Assembly (NCBI GenBank): GCA_020055645.1
Contig: CM034546.1
Location: forward strand, 46,996,001-47,060,000
Source of the DNA: Tomocerus qinae
Lineage: Eukaryota > Arthropoda > Collembola > Entomobryomorpha > Tomoceridae
Length of the DNA stretch: 64,000 bases
Direction: 5' to 3'
The translations under genes were made by a program, and so were the position numbers. How positions within the stretch are numbered: the first letter of the stretch is position 1; each line of letters begins with the position of its first letter. The notes beneath the pieces were generated by a model. The model made no database searches, had not been told where the DNA came from, and worked only from the letters and a program-made list of their open reading frames with translations. Shown here piece by piece: positions 44,684 through 57,690 of the stretch.

Positions 44684-45061
44684 TTAAATGAGAGAGAATT
44701 CAAAATACAATACTGACCGTAAAAAGGAGATTTTTGAGGAGTCATACACCAGATTGATGCGACGAGTAGCGGGTTGGTTATTATTTTCCAAAGATTGTTT
44801 CAGCATAAGCGGAGTCTGAGGGTGAGTTGGTGCTTGAGAAAAATTGCCTGTAGTATTTACCAATTTGGGAGGTCTGATTTTACTAAAGTCTGGCTCTGAT
44901 TTGCTTGGTTTCCTTAAGGTACGCCAAAATTGGAGTGTCAGTGGAGTGCCCCTTCTTTCTAAGCTTCTGATATGCAAGAAAATATCCGATTTGGTTTTCA
45001 GTTCAGGCTTCATCTTTGCCGTCTGCTTAAGATACCGACGAATGTATTTGCTTTTGCCATC
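44684..45061 (-). CDS. Unknown exon-like ORF (block B)
   Basis: About 125 codons from an AG acceptor (TTTTGCAG, exon begins at 45,061) to a stop at 44,684. An upstream in-frame ATG at 45,088 would lie in the presumed intron. The protein matches 25,413-25,952 through 'RRYLKQTAK', 'FLHIRSLERRG', 'TLRKPSKSEPDFSKI' and 'QTPLMLK'. It ends naturally 'RSVLYFEFSLI', showing what the MITE displaced in block A. No recognised domain. Confidence 0.5.
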   Translation of the reverse strand, partial: DGKSKYIRRYLKQTAKMKPELKTKSDIFLHIRSLERRGTPLTLQFWRTLRKPSKSEPDFSKIRPPKLVNTTGNFSQAPTHPQTPLMLKQSLENNNQPATRRINLVYDSSKISFLRSVLYFEFSLI

Positions 45062-46821
45062 CTGCAAAAATGATTCACATACATTCAATTAGTATTAAAA
45101 GTATTAAAACTTCGTTTTGTGGGTCCTTAGTTAATACACGTAATAACTACAAATATTAATTTTGGTTTCATGAGATTTCACATTGATAGATTAATGCTTA
45201 AAGAGTAACAACCACTTACGGGTGATAGTTATACTTTCACTGACTTTCTCTTTCCTCAGTATTCTTGAAATGTCATTGAGAGTAAGGGTACTAAGTTGTT
45301 TACATTATTCCAGGAACGAAAAGAGGTCTGATTAATGGAATACTTAGTGGTCCAGTAAATGTATTTTGTGGAATGTAGAAGATGAGATAATTTAAAATAA
45401 TTGGTAATATTGCTCCATTAAAGTGTTTACTGCTGTTATAACTTTCACTCGAAGTTTACCTGTTGGAATCTGAATTGCGACTGAATACAAGTTGAGAGAT
45501 TCTTAGAATATGACTGCATTAGAGGGGAGGTAGTATTTACATCTTACTATCCCACCTAGTCTTCCCCGTATTTTAGAAACGCGAAACGAACAGTCAAGAG
45601 TTTTTCTCAGGGAGCAAAAGCAAGTGAATTCAACGGAATTTATTGCATATGGAAACTTTGTGATTTCTAATTACCGACCTATCTGCACTTGGAGTGAATA
45701 CAACCTACATAGAGCCACTTTAAAAGCAACAAGCAATTCTCCCTCGCGGAATATACTTCTTCACTAATAAGTTTAGATTTTCTAGTACCTTCTATAATAT
45801 CAACGACGCAATTAGAGAAAATATGCATGATACTTGAAAAATCCCTTTGCATGGTATTAAATCAGGCCACGGTTAAAGACGCCCTCAAATACACAATCTG
45901 TGACATTCCAAAACATATCCTTAAGATAGTTTGCATATTTGGGATACGAGATAACTAAATTGATAGTTGAGTTGCTTGTTGCTCATATGTGATATTATGA
46001 TCTTACGTGGGCTGTCTATGTATAGTCGCATCATCCAAGTTCAGATAAATCGATAACCTCGCTGCAACAACTTTCTTCTGCAGATCCGCTCACTGATTCA
46101 ATTATACCATCATCCTGCTAACTCATCGAAGGGGTGTGATAATACAGTATACTTTTTTAGATGAAATGGAAATTTGACATTATAAACATAAAATGTAATG
46201 AAATTGACAATAAAATGCCAAGGAGGGGATATTTATCATGCCAAAGAACGGAGCTAGATAACAATTGGTGTACGACAATGAGACTAAGCTTTTTGAGAGA
46301 TCTTTCTGGTTCATATAAAATATCAGCAATGATTACTGAAAATGAATGTCTCCAAATCTCCTGAGTTCATAGTACCTATAGTGATGGCAAGTGCACTGCA
46401 TGGAAAATGCGTGCAATTTTAGTTTCCCCCTTCGCCCACTTCTCCCAGCTTGATAATAGCTATGGCTATGATAACTTGTAGTACTTAATACTTACGTAAC
46501 TTGACTACCAGTATTAGGCTTAGCAGATTTTCTGGGAAAATCTGCAGCAGAGTAAAATGATTTAGGGTTAGGTTCATACTTCATATTGAGACACTTTAGA
46601 TTTTCTGCTGCAGAAATTATATCAAATAGAGAAAGCTCTCTAATCACCGACTAGTAGTCGGGTCATAACTCCAAGAAAACTTTTCATGACCAAACTATTT
46701 AAATTTCATGCACAGTTTAATTCCGTCTATTTTGTAAAAGAGTGCCGACGCATTGTTATACATCGTGTTATATGTTTTGGTATGCAGTTGATTAATGTTG
46801 ATAGCAAAAATGACTAACTAC

Positions 46822-46891
46822 AACTTTTGCAAAAACTATCCACTTACGCAGATTCCAACTTTTGCAAAAACTATCCACTTACGCAGATTCC
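46822..46891. repeat. 35-bp unit in exact tandem duplicate
   Basis: Two identical consecutive 35-bp copies starting AACTTTTGCAAAAACTATCC. Non-coding. Confidence 0.9.
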
Positions 46892-46954
46892 TAATACTGT
46901 GGAATGAACCTAACAAATATGTAATATTTTGTTAAAATGTAAATTTCTACTTAC

Positions 46955-47023
46955 CAGATTGTTATGTCCAATGATTTCTTGATTTGGCAATTTCAGATCA
47001 GTAGTAGTAATTGATTTGTTCAT
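46955..47023 (-). CDS. Possible 23-codon first exon with GTAAGT donor (block B)
   Basis: ATG at 47,023, then 'NKSITTTDLKLPNQEIIGHN..' ending at a perfect GTAAGT donor in phase 0. The corresponding block A patch keeps the donor and much of the peptide but not the ATG. It could be the first exon of the gene whose later exon is 44,684-45,061; exon phases between them could not be reconciled with the one intermediate candidate examined, so the link is tentative. Confidence 0.35.
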
Positions 47024-50000
47024 TTTTAAATATAGAAAACAAAAACAATTTGTTAAATATTTTGAAGCGACTGTGTACAGGAACAGGAAGATTATGCGAT
47101 ATACAAAATTCACACAACTTGCTTTATTATTACTTGCCTTTTAGCAGCAGGAGTCAGCTACTGATTTACTATCGTTCTGTCGTATCTGATAGGCCCGGCG
47201 GATTGACTGTACTTTCTGTGGAGACAAGATGAGAAATTGAGAAATCCGGATGAACAAGTGCACTTGTTGCGAATTATATTTCACCGCTGCGCTGCGTTCT
47301 GATTCAGTGGCAAAGCAGGAATGATAAATCCGTCCAAATTGCTAGCTGTGCGTGGCCTTATTCTCAGCTATGTAAGTTAAAATCAGTCGCAATACATATT
47401 ATTTTGATTTCACACTTACCGTACGATCTAATACGTATGTAAGCTCATGTATATTTTTGGAAAAGAAGTACTCAAATGTATTTAGTGGGTTTAATTCTAT
47501 TTACGAAGTTACATTTATAAAGATTTTATTATACAACTCTGTAGTTTGTACTGTATTTCTCTGAAAGACTTTCTTCTGACTTCTGCGTCGATCCAACCCT
47601 TTTATGAATCTCTGAAGCCCACTTTCACCCTCTAGAATTTTCCATCTTGAGATATTGAAACTGCCTTCTTGTTTCTAAGAATTTTCTTTCGATGAACTTT
47701 TAATTGTAACTTTTGCATTTTGTAACATTCATGGTTTTTAGACTCTAGATGACCGTTATGAATCTTACATCAAAGTAATAAATGCTAGAAATATATGTTA
47801 ATTACATTTGTGTGGTCATCATAATAAGCATACTTAGTTTGCGGTGGGGAATTACATCGACATGGGACTACATGTATTTGGAGATAGATAATTAGTTAGA
47901 TTAGATAGAAAATTTTGAAATAAGTGTAATTTTAAGCCTGTCAGCAAGAACTAGAAATTTTATTGTACTGGACAATAAAGGAGACTTGGTAGGTTGTGAA
48001 TACCTGGAAACATCCCCGGGATAATGGAGAGTATAGGAGGAAACTAATGTATAGATTTATTACAAAGGACTATTGTAATAAATCTAATTATTTATCCTTC
48101 TGCAAACTGGGTTTGTTGCAACACAATCGCTTTCATCCTGCAAACTGCTCTGCTGTCTGTAAATAATATTTGATTATTGTATAACCTGTCTGGTTTGGGT
48201 GACATGGACTCTAACTTTGCAATCTACCCACGCTTTTAATCACAGGGAAAATATGATAGCTACCTAATAAGAGTCAGTTTAACAAATATCAACAAATAAT
48301 ATGACTAGTCATATAATAGAGTCGTACAAGACAACTGAACCTGATTTGTGTTTTCTTCGATCTTTCCCTGCCGCGAAGAGTAAACCGTTGTTGTCTAGGT
48401 CGAAAGGGAGAATTAAGTTAATTACAGGTAGCTGAAATAGGTTAAAGTGAGCAATACAATGACAATGCCTTACATACATAATTCTGATTTGCACTAAGGT
48501 GCTTTGTAGGTATATGGGATGTGTAATTCTAGCTCTAAAGACTATATTATATCTAAAGGCATAAACTATAAATAAACTAAAAGGCTCTTCTGCTATCCCA
48601 AATGTCATATTATAAACTACATTTCATGTAATTTCGTCACTACTATCTATAAATATCTTTGTTGTACACATACGTTTATTATTTTGTATTTAAATACAAG
48701 TTTTGCTTTAAACATCTTTTATAATGGACATAAATATCTGTGTTTGAGTAATTTTTAATTTGGCGGTAATTTAATCAGTGATATAGTCCTTTCCTTTGAA
48801 GACATACTTAAAAAGGTACTTTTAGGATTGGGAGAATATCCATGTTTTTCATGTAGGTATATACATGTCATAATTGTGCTCAAATCCAAATAGGTTTGAC
48901 ATGATGTATGGAACATCTTTCTCCACTCGCCATTGTTATATGTACTGTATTATGTCTAACTGACCATATTCAACATTACCATTATACAGTTTGCCTCTAA
49001 CCCAAATGACCATTATTGACAATATAATAGAGTTTGAAGTAGAGTTGGTTAAATTACACAAATGAATACAAAAGGGCTGAGCATTGTGAGTATAAATGGG
49101 AAAATGACTGAATGAATACGACAGAAAATCTTTATGTATAGACAATTACCTAGGTATATGCTTAAACATAACAATAACATTTTCTATACGTGTGTCTGAG
49201 TACTGAATAAACTTTATTCAGAGTATTGTAACAAAATGAAAATCAGTACTCGGAGTGCTATTGGGATTATTCATTTTAGGAAGTATTTCATAATTATTAA
49301 TTATCAGGGCAAGGTTATTGCTGGGGGTTGTTGGATCTATCCAATATCGTGTCCGCATTATTCTTGTATTAGTAGTAATTTATTTGCAATTTCTTGCCCC
49401 AGCAAATCTAAACGTCTTAGTGCCGTAGTATATGGATAAGTTCTGAGAGCTCCTCAAGACGTCCAAGAGACAATAAAATGTGCGACTTGACAACTTATCA
49501 ACACAAGGGGATAATACGAGCCTTAAGCACCTATTTATAATTAATGTAGTCCTTTAAAATTTGACAACTTTAGCTATTAGCTTGGTTTTGACATATGAGC
49601 TCAAAAGTTCATAAGATATTAAAACTAAATGTTTATGTTCGTCAAATAATAGTAATTTAGTTATGTTGTGCCAGTATGGAGAAATTGAGAGTGAACAGAA
49701 AACATTTTAGTCTTTAGCTAGGTTTATATATACAGAAAAGTTGAGTCAACAGACAGCAAAATGTAGGTAAGTGAAATGACGGGAATATATGAGTATAACT
49801 AACACTATCTTAACCTTTATTGCTTCCATACAATCAGCTTAGAGTTAATTGTTGATTTATGCATTCAATTATCTGCCGGGTCCTATAGGCTAAGTATTTA
49901 ATTATGCAGTCTGGAAGTTGGTTTTAGTTATACTTTCACATTTAAGTTGATCATACGCCACAAGTCAAGTATCTTTAGATATCGAGGAGGACACCAAAAA

Positions 50001-50500
50001 ATTCATACGATCCAAGAATACAAACAAAATTCTACTAAATAGTTGTTCAATCATAATAAGGTTGGGAATTTTACAAAAGGTGTTTTTATACCTTTTGCTT
50101 ATACCTTGTGGCTTTTCCAGGGAAAATGATAAATTGTTTTTGCCTGTTTTTTAGAAACGATATGCTATTAAATTAAGCCTATAGTTAAAAGACGCAATTA
50201 GTACATCTCTAATTGGTTAAAGTAGGCTTGTTTTGCTAAGGCTCAACCTTTCCATGATGTAACTTTTTCTGTCCAACTTAACTAGTATAACCCGACTGTG
50301 CAGATCTTTCAAATAGTACTACATTTCATGTAATCGTGTCTATGTTTATGTCAACCCCTTTGTTATGTCTACATCCGATCTGAAAATAGATCTGCGAAGT
50401 AGACAATTACACAATATGTTTATCACTTAATGGCACAACTTTCACTATGGAATCTTTTTTACCATAAAGAAAAGGTAGTCAACCTTCATGCAAATGTAGA
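47024..50500. other. Non-coding part of block B
   Basis: Patches match block A; short ORFs here have no family motifs. No RNA gene recognised. Confidence 0.45.
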
Positions 50501-52399
50501 AATAATTTTGACTTTAGTGAAAGTATTGTAAATGTATTATTAATACCAAATTTTACTTAAATGGATCGCATGAAAATGTAGTGTACCAAATTTCACCTCA
50601 CTGCTCAATATTGGGAGGAGTCTAACAATGACTCAAAGTAAGTTTGTAGGAGGTAAGTCAGGCATTTTGTAGCAACATATTAGTAGAAAGCTACATTTTC
50701 GAGAAAAAGTAGAGAACAACAACTCTCTTTAAAAGATAGCATAATAATAGCTCATCTAACACAGGCTGCAGCCTGTTCCTTATAACTGTATTATCTGTCC
50801 CACTCCTATTTCGATGTTGATAGACATAGCAACAAAAAGTCAGAGTCCATACATACAAAGGCAAAGTATATTATGTTGGATTCTGAATAAATTCTATTCA
50901 ACAGTAACTTCTCTCATAATTGCATTCAGAAGCAGTACAAACCTATGAACCTGGATTTCCACTTGCATTGACTGTTTCACAATTGTAACCTTTTGATATC
51001 GTTTACTACCTGAGTAATCTATTTACCTATACTAGAGATACTAAGTATATTTAGTGATCTAAAATGTAATAATTCAATAGAATAAGTAGACTATTCATGT
51101 ACCTATGCAATAAGGGCAAACGAAAGCAGATATTTAGGTACCTATGTCAACTTTTAACAGTTTGACAATGGAAAGCATATTATTATGACCTAAACTTCAG
51201 CTAAACTTGCATGCAAATGGCAACAATGACAAAGGCAGGTACATACATAATATAACTCTATATACTAGGCAATAATATTACATATATAATGATGGAGAGT
51301 CTTATGGTATGAATTGTATCTTATATAGGTACCTAACCTACACAATATGCATACATTAAATATTAGCTATTCAAAAGAGAGTTAATATAAAGCGTAGGAC
51401 TACTGATAAATTTTATTTCAATAAATAACTCTTTCTTACTTATACTGATGCGAAACTTTTCTCTGGTAGAAAGAATATCAAAAAATATTGAAAGGACTAT
51501 AGTTAAAAGTTTTTGTATGAATATGTGTTAACTATATACAAACCTTCACGAGAACTGGATTCATTTCCCATGAATTCAAAACAGGACAGATATTATAGTT
51601 TGTCAGCAGCAGGTGAGCAACCATAGATGCATGTCAGACAAATTCATAATACGTTATTATTGACTGGGAATTCAATTGCTTCCAAAGTAAGTCACTGCGT
51701 TGCAATAACAAACTCCAAGTTTGCAGACAGACACATAATTAGATTTCGAAGAGTCCTTTCGAAATAAGGACATTTACTTACCGTCACTAATGCAATCAGA
51801 CTTTCGTGAATATTGTATGTATCTGCCAATTGATTTGTCCTTCCTAATTTTAGATTAAGAGCACGTACCCGAAATTACTTTATTGTCTAGTAAATGTTTA
51901 AAAATTTGTAATGTGAGCAATTCTTTGTTCAAATGAGAAAATTCTGCAATTTCCTTCATGTTATATTGTTTAGTGTTTTATACGTGGCAAATACCTAACT
52001 TCAGCTTATTACAAGAGTGAAAAATAAAGACTATGACCTATGAAATTCAACCACCCAGATCATTCATTCGACCACTGAATTAAATGTCACTGCGGTTATG
52101 TGAATCAATCCATCTTCTGGCACAGAAAGAAATCTCCGTCGCCTTGATCGACTCACTTCAGATCTTAGATTGGATGGTTATAAATATATTTACTGACCAG
52201 AATATTATGTTTTGCGATTTTTTATAATTATGAAGACGAATGCCGTTCTATATAAATGTAATCCTGAAATCTTTGCGGGTACCCTGTTTTTGGAAGGGAG
52301 GATTCTCGCCTACGGATATCAAGACTAGAAAATGTCATTTTTAATCATTATGAGCTTTTATCACAAGTGAAACCATATCGCTTAAATTGAAATTAAATT

Positions 52400-54575
52400 A
52401 CAGATTGTTTAGGTTAAAATATATAGGTAGTCATCTTGCAATATATTCGTCAGATACTCAAGTATCATATTTATTGGTATATAATACGCAGGTATTTTTG
52501 CTCCTTAAGTGGTATACACCTTTTTGAGATTGGTATTAGATTTGAAATAATTTTTCAATGATCTGCATTTATACAGTAGTCTTACATTTAAGCCTTAAAT
52601 TACACTTATAAAACCTTGTCTTAACTAACTACCTAACTTAAAGTTACAGTTTCAATTAAGAAGAAGTTTCACTAGGTACACTCTATGAAGTCATCTAATG
52701 CCAACTCTTCAGAACCTACCGAAAAATGATTTCTTGTGTACTGAGACTTAGTTTTCCATGTTCTGTATCTAGTGTGTAAAAGTCACCTTCTTTTCCACAA
52801 CTACCCCTTTAACATTTCTAATATCTTCCCTAACAATGCCGTAATGTGAAATAGTAGGTATCACTAATACCTACGCAGATGGCTCATATTTTTGTCTTGA
52901 GCATAAAGTAATGTCATCGTCATCTGTCTATTTTTGCAATCTATTCCAAGAATTCAACCACTTTAAAATTCTGGAGTTTGTAATAATCGGTTGGGTCCTT
53001 CTTGTTATCTTTAAGATATATGGTTTAGGATTTAGGATAGGAGATGGAATGAATGTTACAGGTAAGGAGAGAACCACACAAAACACACGTAGGTTTACAG
53101 GGTGAATCAAGGTAAGCTGATATTATTTTGTCATTGAGTAACTTGGACAATAATATAATAAAACGATTCTAACTACCACAACTAATAACTAAAACTAAAT
53201 ACTAACTATAATATATTAATTATGTAACAAAAAATTAACTTCAATAAATTTGGACTTACGACCAGTTGAAAGTGCAACTTGACTTACAGGTAAGTCAAGA
53301 AATGGGGCGAAATTATCTCCAAAATACGGCCGTTCAAGTATCAAAAGATACTACGGAGGGAAGAAAAAGCGGATCCTCAGAATTGTCGGTGCAATTTCTT
53401 GGCTACGTCTTGAAGGTATTTTATACCTTTTAAGTCCATAAGTCTTTTGACCCTAAGTAATTAGTTGCACGTATTCCATTATTATTTAAATTTGAGAGAT
53501 TATCGCAGCAAAAAATAGATATGAGATCTTATAAACGAATGCTGCGTGCTGTGCATCTAGTTAACTCTTATTAGATTAAATAAAATTTTAGGAAAATTGG
53601 GGCAAATTAATTTTACGGATTAACGTGACTTTTATTATAAGGGCAATAGGGATTAGATAGAAAGCATTTAGTTTTTTAATTATATAAATAGAACTATAGC
53701 TAAGTAGGTGCACACTATATCCTAACGGTATATTAAACAACGTTCTGGGTGCTACTCTATGCGAATTAGCATAGACACTTCCAGATTATCCTGTTTTACA
53801 GCTATGATGGAAAGGATTTCACAGCAACAACAGCACAGGTAGTAGTACATTTAGCTATCCTTAGACACAAAACCAAGGTTTAATAAACAATATAGTAAAA
53901 TAGATACTAGTAAATTTTTAAAAAAATGCATATTTAGTTGGTATAGCATAGTGAATTATATCTATAAACTATGGTGCTAGTAAAGTATAAATATAAGTAA
54001 ACTTTTTGTAAGTATGCATATAAGTAGAGACATTATCAAGTTTTACACAAACACCAAACGTCAGTCATATACTGATCAATAATAAACTAGCGCACAATTT
54101 GAAGCACATTATATAAAAAATATGTTTATTGTAGCACACGGAAGTAAAACAAAATAAGAGAATAGCCACACTAACCCGAGGCAGTGCTTTAGTATGATAG
54201 CCCCAGAATTTTAATCGTGCATTAAATTGTGCACCAAAATTATAGGGCCGAAACGGTATAAATTATAACATTTCGGCAGTATCCCCGAGCAGGTCAAGCA
54301 ACGAAAGAGTAGGATAACTAAACTAATTATTATTAGTATGGAAAAATATTGCAATAAAATATACACCGATCCAGAATAAAGAGTAGGAACAAAATAACTG
54401 GATTCCCAAATAGCCGGAATATTTTTTGGTGGTAAGGTACGTACTTGTATTCCCGCGAAGGATAGACCCTTCACTAGTGACCATTCAATTTGACTGACTA
54501 AACTGAACTGTCACAGCCCTCACATACGAAACAGCTATACAAGACTCAAGATTCTCTAGAAGCTTCCAATGAAGA
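52400..54575. other. Spacer after block B
   Basis: No supported gene. A perfect 10-bp-stem hairpin CTTGACTTAC-AG-GTAAGTCAAG lies near 53,278. Otherwise AT-rich sequence without recognisable features. Confidence 0.4.
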
Positions 54576-54756
54576 AAGTAGGATTTGTAAATGTGTTATG
54601 TCAATAATATACTTGATAGCAAATAGTCTCAGTCAATAGAATTTAGAATTGAAAGTACTTAGATTGTAAACGCGTTATGTCAATAATGTACGTGATAGCA
54701 AATAGTCTTAGTCAATAGATTTTAGAATTGAAAGTACTTAGATTGTGGCCGTGTCA
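54576..54756. repeat. Tandem repeat, period about 82 bp, split by a transposon
   Basis: At least two and a half units containing TTATGTCAATAATGTACGTG and AATAGTCTTAGTCAATAG. A further diverged unit lies at about 56,246-56,325, on the far side of the long-TIR element. Confidence 0.75.
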
Positions 54757-54803
54757 AGTGTATGCTATGGTTTATAGAAAATATTCTTATTCAATATACT
54801 TTA

Positions 54804-56240
54804 GACAGATATTATTTGATATCTGAAAGTCAAAGAATTTGTGGCACAGTGGGGAAAAAAGGAATGTGTATTTTGGTAGTTCATAATATTAGGAGAAAAC
54901 AACTTTCAGGAAAAAAATCATTTTTGCCCCTGTCAGGGGTAGGGGTGCCACAAAGGCCAAAATCGGAATAATTTCTACCAAGAGAACCAATCAACCGATT
55001 TGGATGAAACCTTTTTTAAAAATTATGTTAAATAGTACTCTAGAGAAGGTTTTAATAAAAAGTTGAAATTCGAAAAATTCAAATTTTAAAAAATAAATAA
55101 AATTTTGAAAAAATTAAATTTCGAAGAAAAAATTTTTTTTCGAAAATTCTGCAGGAATGAAATGAAAGAGCTCATAAAATAACCCAGTACAAAAATATAA
55201 TATATCCCATTTTTGCTTACCTGTACCTTACATCGGATGGCAATTATGGATTACATTGTGTTTAGGAGAATAAATACTTTATTTTGACTAAACGAATCAA
55301 CAAAGTTTGAAGTAAACTTCCTCAACAACTAAGTAAAAGCATTTTCAAAAGCAATAATTTAAGATTTTTTGCAATAAAAAATTTTAAGCTTCAGAAAATG
55401 TATTTAGTTGTCAAATATGGTTTATTTATTAAATCTTACTATTTAATCCGCTTTCCTTGGTAAAACAAAGAGAATCTGGCATAACTTAATGTTTCCAAAC
55501 GTTATCATTCAGTATAACATCATTTGTGTGTGGTTATGTACGGAATTATAGATAACACCTTGTAAGCCTACATAATGCATTGACTAGTGCCTACGTTATA
55601 CACAAGAGATGTTCAGATAAGAGCCTACTTAATGCATGGTAATAATTTTTTTCTACCACGTAGAATTTTTTAATTTTCACGGTATAATAATGTTATAACG
55701 ATTTATGTTAGTTATGTATTTGATGTTTATTGACAAAATAGGTCTCATGATATGAGAAATAAATGCAGTTGTGCCAAGCTAATATACTTTCATTTATATT
55801 AGACCACTGATATAATTTACATGTCAGCAAAAAATGGGAGATATTATATTTTTGTACTGTGTTATTTTATGAACTCTTTCATTTCATTCCTGCAGAATTT
55901 TCGAAAAAAAAATTTTTCTTCGAAATTTAATTTTTTCAAAATTTTATTAATTTTTTAAAATTCGAATTTTTCGAATTTCAACGTTTTATTAAAACCTTCT
56001 CTAGAGTACTATTTAACATAATTTTTAAAAAAGGTTTCATCCAAATCGGTTGATTGGTTCTCTTGGTAGAAATTATTCCGATTTTGGCCTTTGTGGCACC
56101 CCTACCCCTGACAGGGGCAAAAATGATTTTTTTCCTGAAAGTTGTTTTCTCCTAATATTATGAACTACCAAAATACACATTCCTTTTTTCCCCACTGTGC
56201 CACAAATTCTTTGACTTTCAGATATCAAATAATATCTGTC
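54804..56240. mobile_element. Long-TIR DNA element with TTA target duplication
   Basis: 1,437 bp with arms of about 410 bp that are near-perfect reverse complements (left arm starts GACAGATATTATTTGATATC). TTA flanks both ends (54,801-54,803 and 56,241-56,243). A 3-bp TTA duplication fits PIF/Harbinger-type insertion, but the arms are far longer than usual and no transposase is encoded. Confidence 0.78.
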
Positions 56241-56343
56241 TTATAGAATCGAATGTACTCAGATTGTGAACGTGTTATGTCAATGCTACATTTGATATAA
56301 ATAGTCTTAATCAATAGATTCTCGCAATGTAAACTCGGCTTAC

Positions 56344-56440
56344 CTATAATTAGTATAATACTTGATTAGCTATAATTAGTATAATACTTGATTAGCTATA
56401 ATTAGTATAATACTTGATTAGCTATAATTAGTATAACATG
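56344..56440. repeat. 26-bp tandem repeat, almost four copies
   Basis: Unit CTATAATTAGTATAATACTT plus GATTAG, repeated exactly. Non-coding. Confidence 0.9.
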
Positions 56441-57690
56441 TCTTTATAGTCTTTACGTTATAACAGTAATAAGTTCTTTATTATCTACTGTCTGAAAAAC
56501 TTAATAATGAAGTGCACCCCTTTTTATCAAGTAATTGTCACCTAAATAATTCTCGTTATGAAACTATTACATAAAATGTCTGATTTATTATTAATCAATC
56601 TAATAAATCTATTAAAATGTGTAGTATGCAAAAAATGTTAACACAATTACTAAGTCCAACCGAGCGGTTGTAACGTCACAATTACATTTGATTATCACTG
56701 AGCGGCAGATAAGGTAATCCGTGACAATCTTCACTATTCTCCAACTCCAACAGATTATAGTTATTTTAGTATTAATAAATGCATAAGTACATTAATTCTA
56801 TTTCCTAAAAGTGACATTTGCCTAATTAATGCTAAGATTATCTCTATATTTAGACTTAGACTAAAAACTAGTTACGACCGGTAAGATCTTTCGCAAGAAC
56901 AATGTTTAATATTTTTTGTTATCACGAACTAAAATTACATATTAACTGGTTGATAACTTTAGATTGTAAACTGTAAGAAGAAAAATGAATCGGATTGGTA
57001 GAAATACCACACACAATTCCTTCCTTTTCATCAGTTGCTCTCTGTCCTGTCACACGCTCTGGTCGTTCCATTACATTCTACAGAAAAGTTTCTTCTAGCC
57101 AGCTAGAGGGGATCTTTAAATATTCGGTTGCTTGTCAGCCTGATCTTCTTAGGTTACAGTACGCCAACCTGACTTCGCTTACGAGCTGTTGCTCCCTGTC
57201 AGCCTGTCGCCATATATTTAAGTTAATATTATGGTAGTTAGTTAATTGTTAGTCATTTGGTAGACTGTTGGTCCTTCCGTACAATAATCCTACTTATATT
57301 ATTAATAATTACCTTACATGTGTTGTGCAGTCCAGTCCTTCCATCTATCTGCTGATGCTTCTTAGACCGCACCGTTTTCCTAAACCGTGCCAAACGCAAC
57401 TCTCTGTTTCAAGGTCATCCATTCTCTTCCACTCTCTTCCACAGATACTCAGTCACTCTGCCACACTAAGTCTCACCTTGCCTACTCTTTATTACCTGTT
57501 CGGAGTTTTCCTCCGGCCGGCATCGGAATCCACTACTTACTCCATCCATCCATTTACCAATTAGCTAGCTTATCATTTAGCTGCCTACCTCTAAATATTA
57601 CTACTATATAAAAACTTTCTTATGTAATCATAGCTTTGTTTATATTATGTCAATCATTCATCTGTTATGTAAGTTTCATGCACTATTGAC
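56441..57690. other. Stretch without a recognised gene
   Basis: Contains a pyrimidine-richer segment (57,000-57,560) with short ORFs that have no recognisable motif. May be transposon-derived. Confidence 0.35.

Larger units (their letters stand above)
35100..52380. repeat. Segmental duplication block B
   Basis: Collinear with block A in the same orientation, with both dUTPase-fold paralogs and the exon-like ORF in the same order and strand. Compared with A it has gained several transposons, mainly between 39.5 and 44.1 kb, and lacks the Penelope-like cluster and the MULE. Confidence 0.8.

Noticed and set aside
53278-53300. Hairpin CTTGACTTAC-AG-GTAAGTCAAG as a transposon terminus
   Set aside because: No partner end, target duplication or internal coding sequence could be found.
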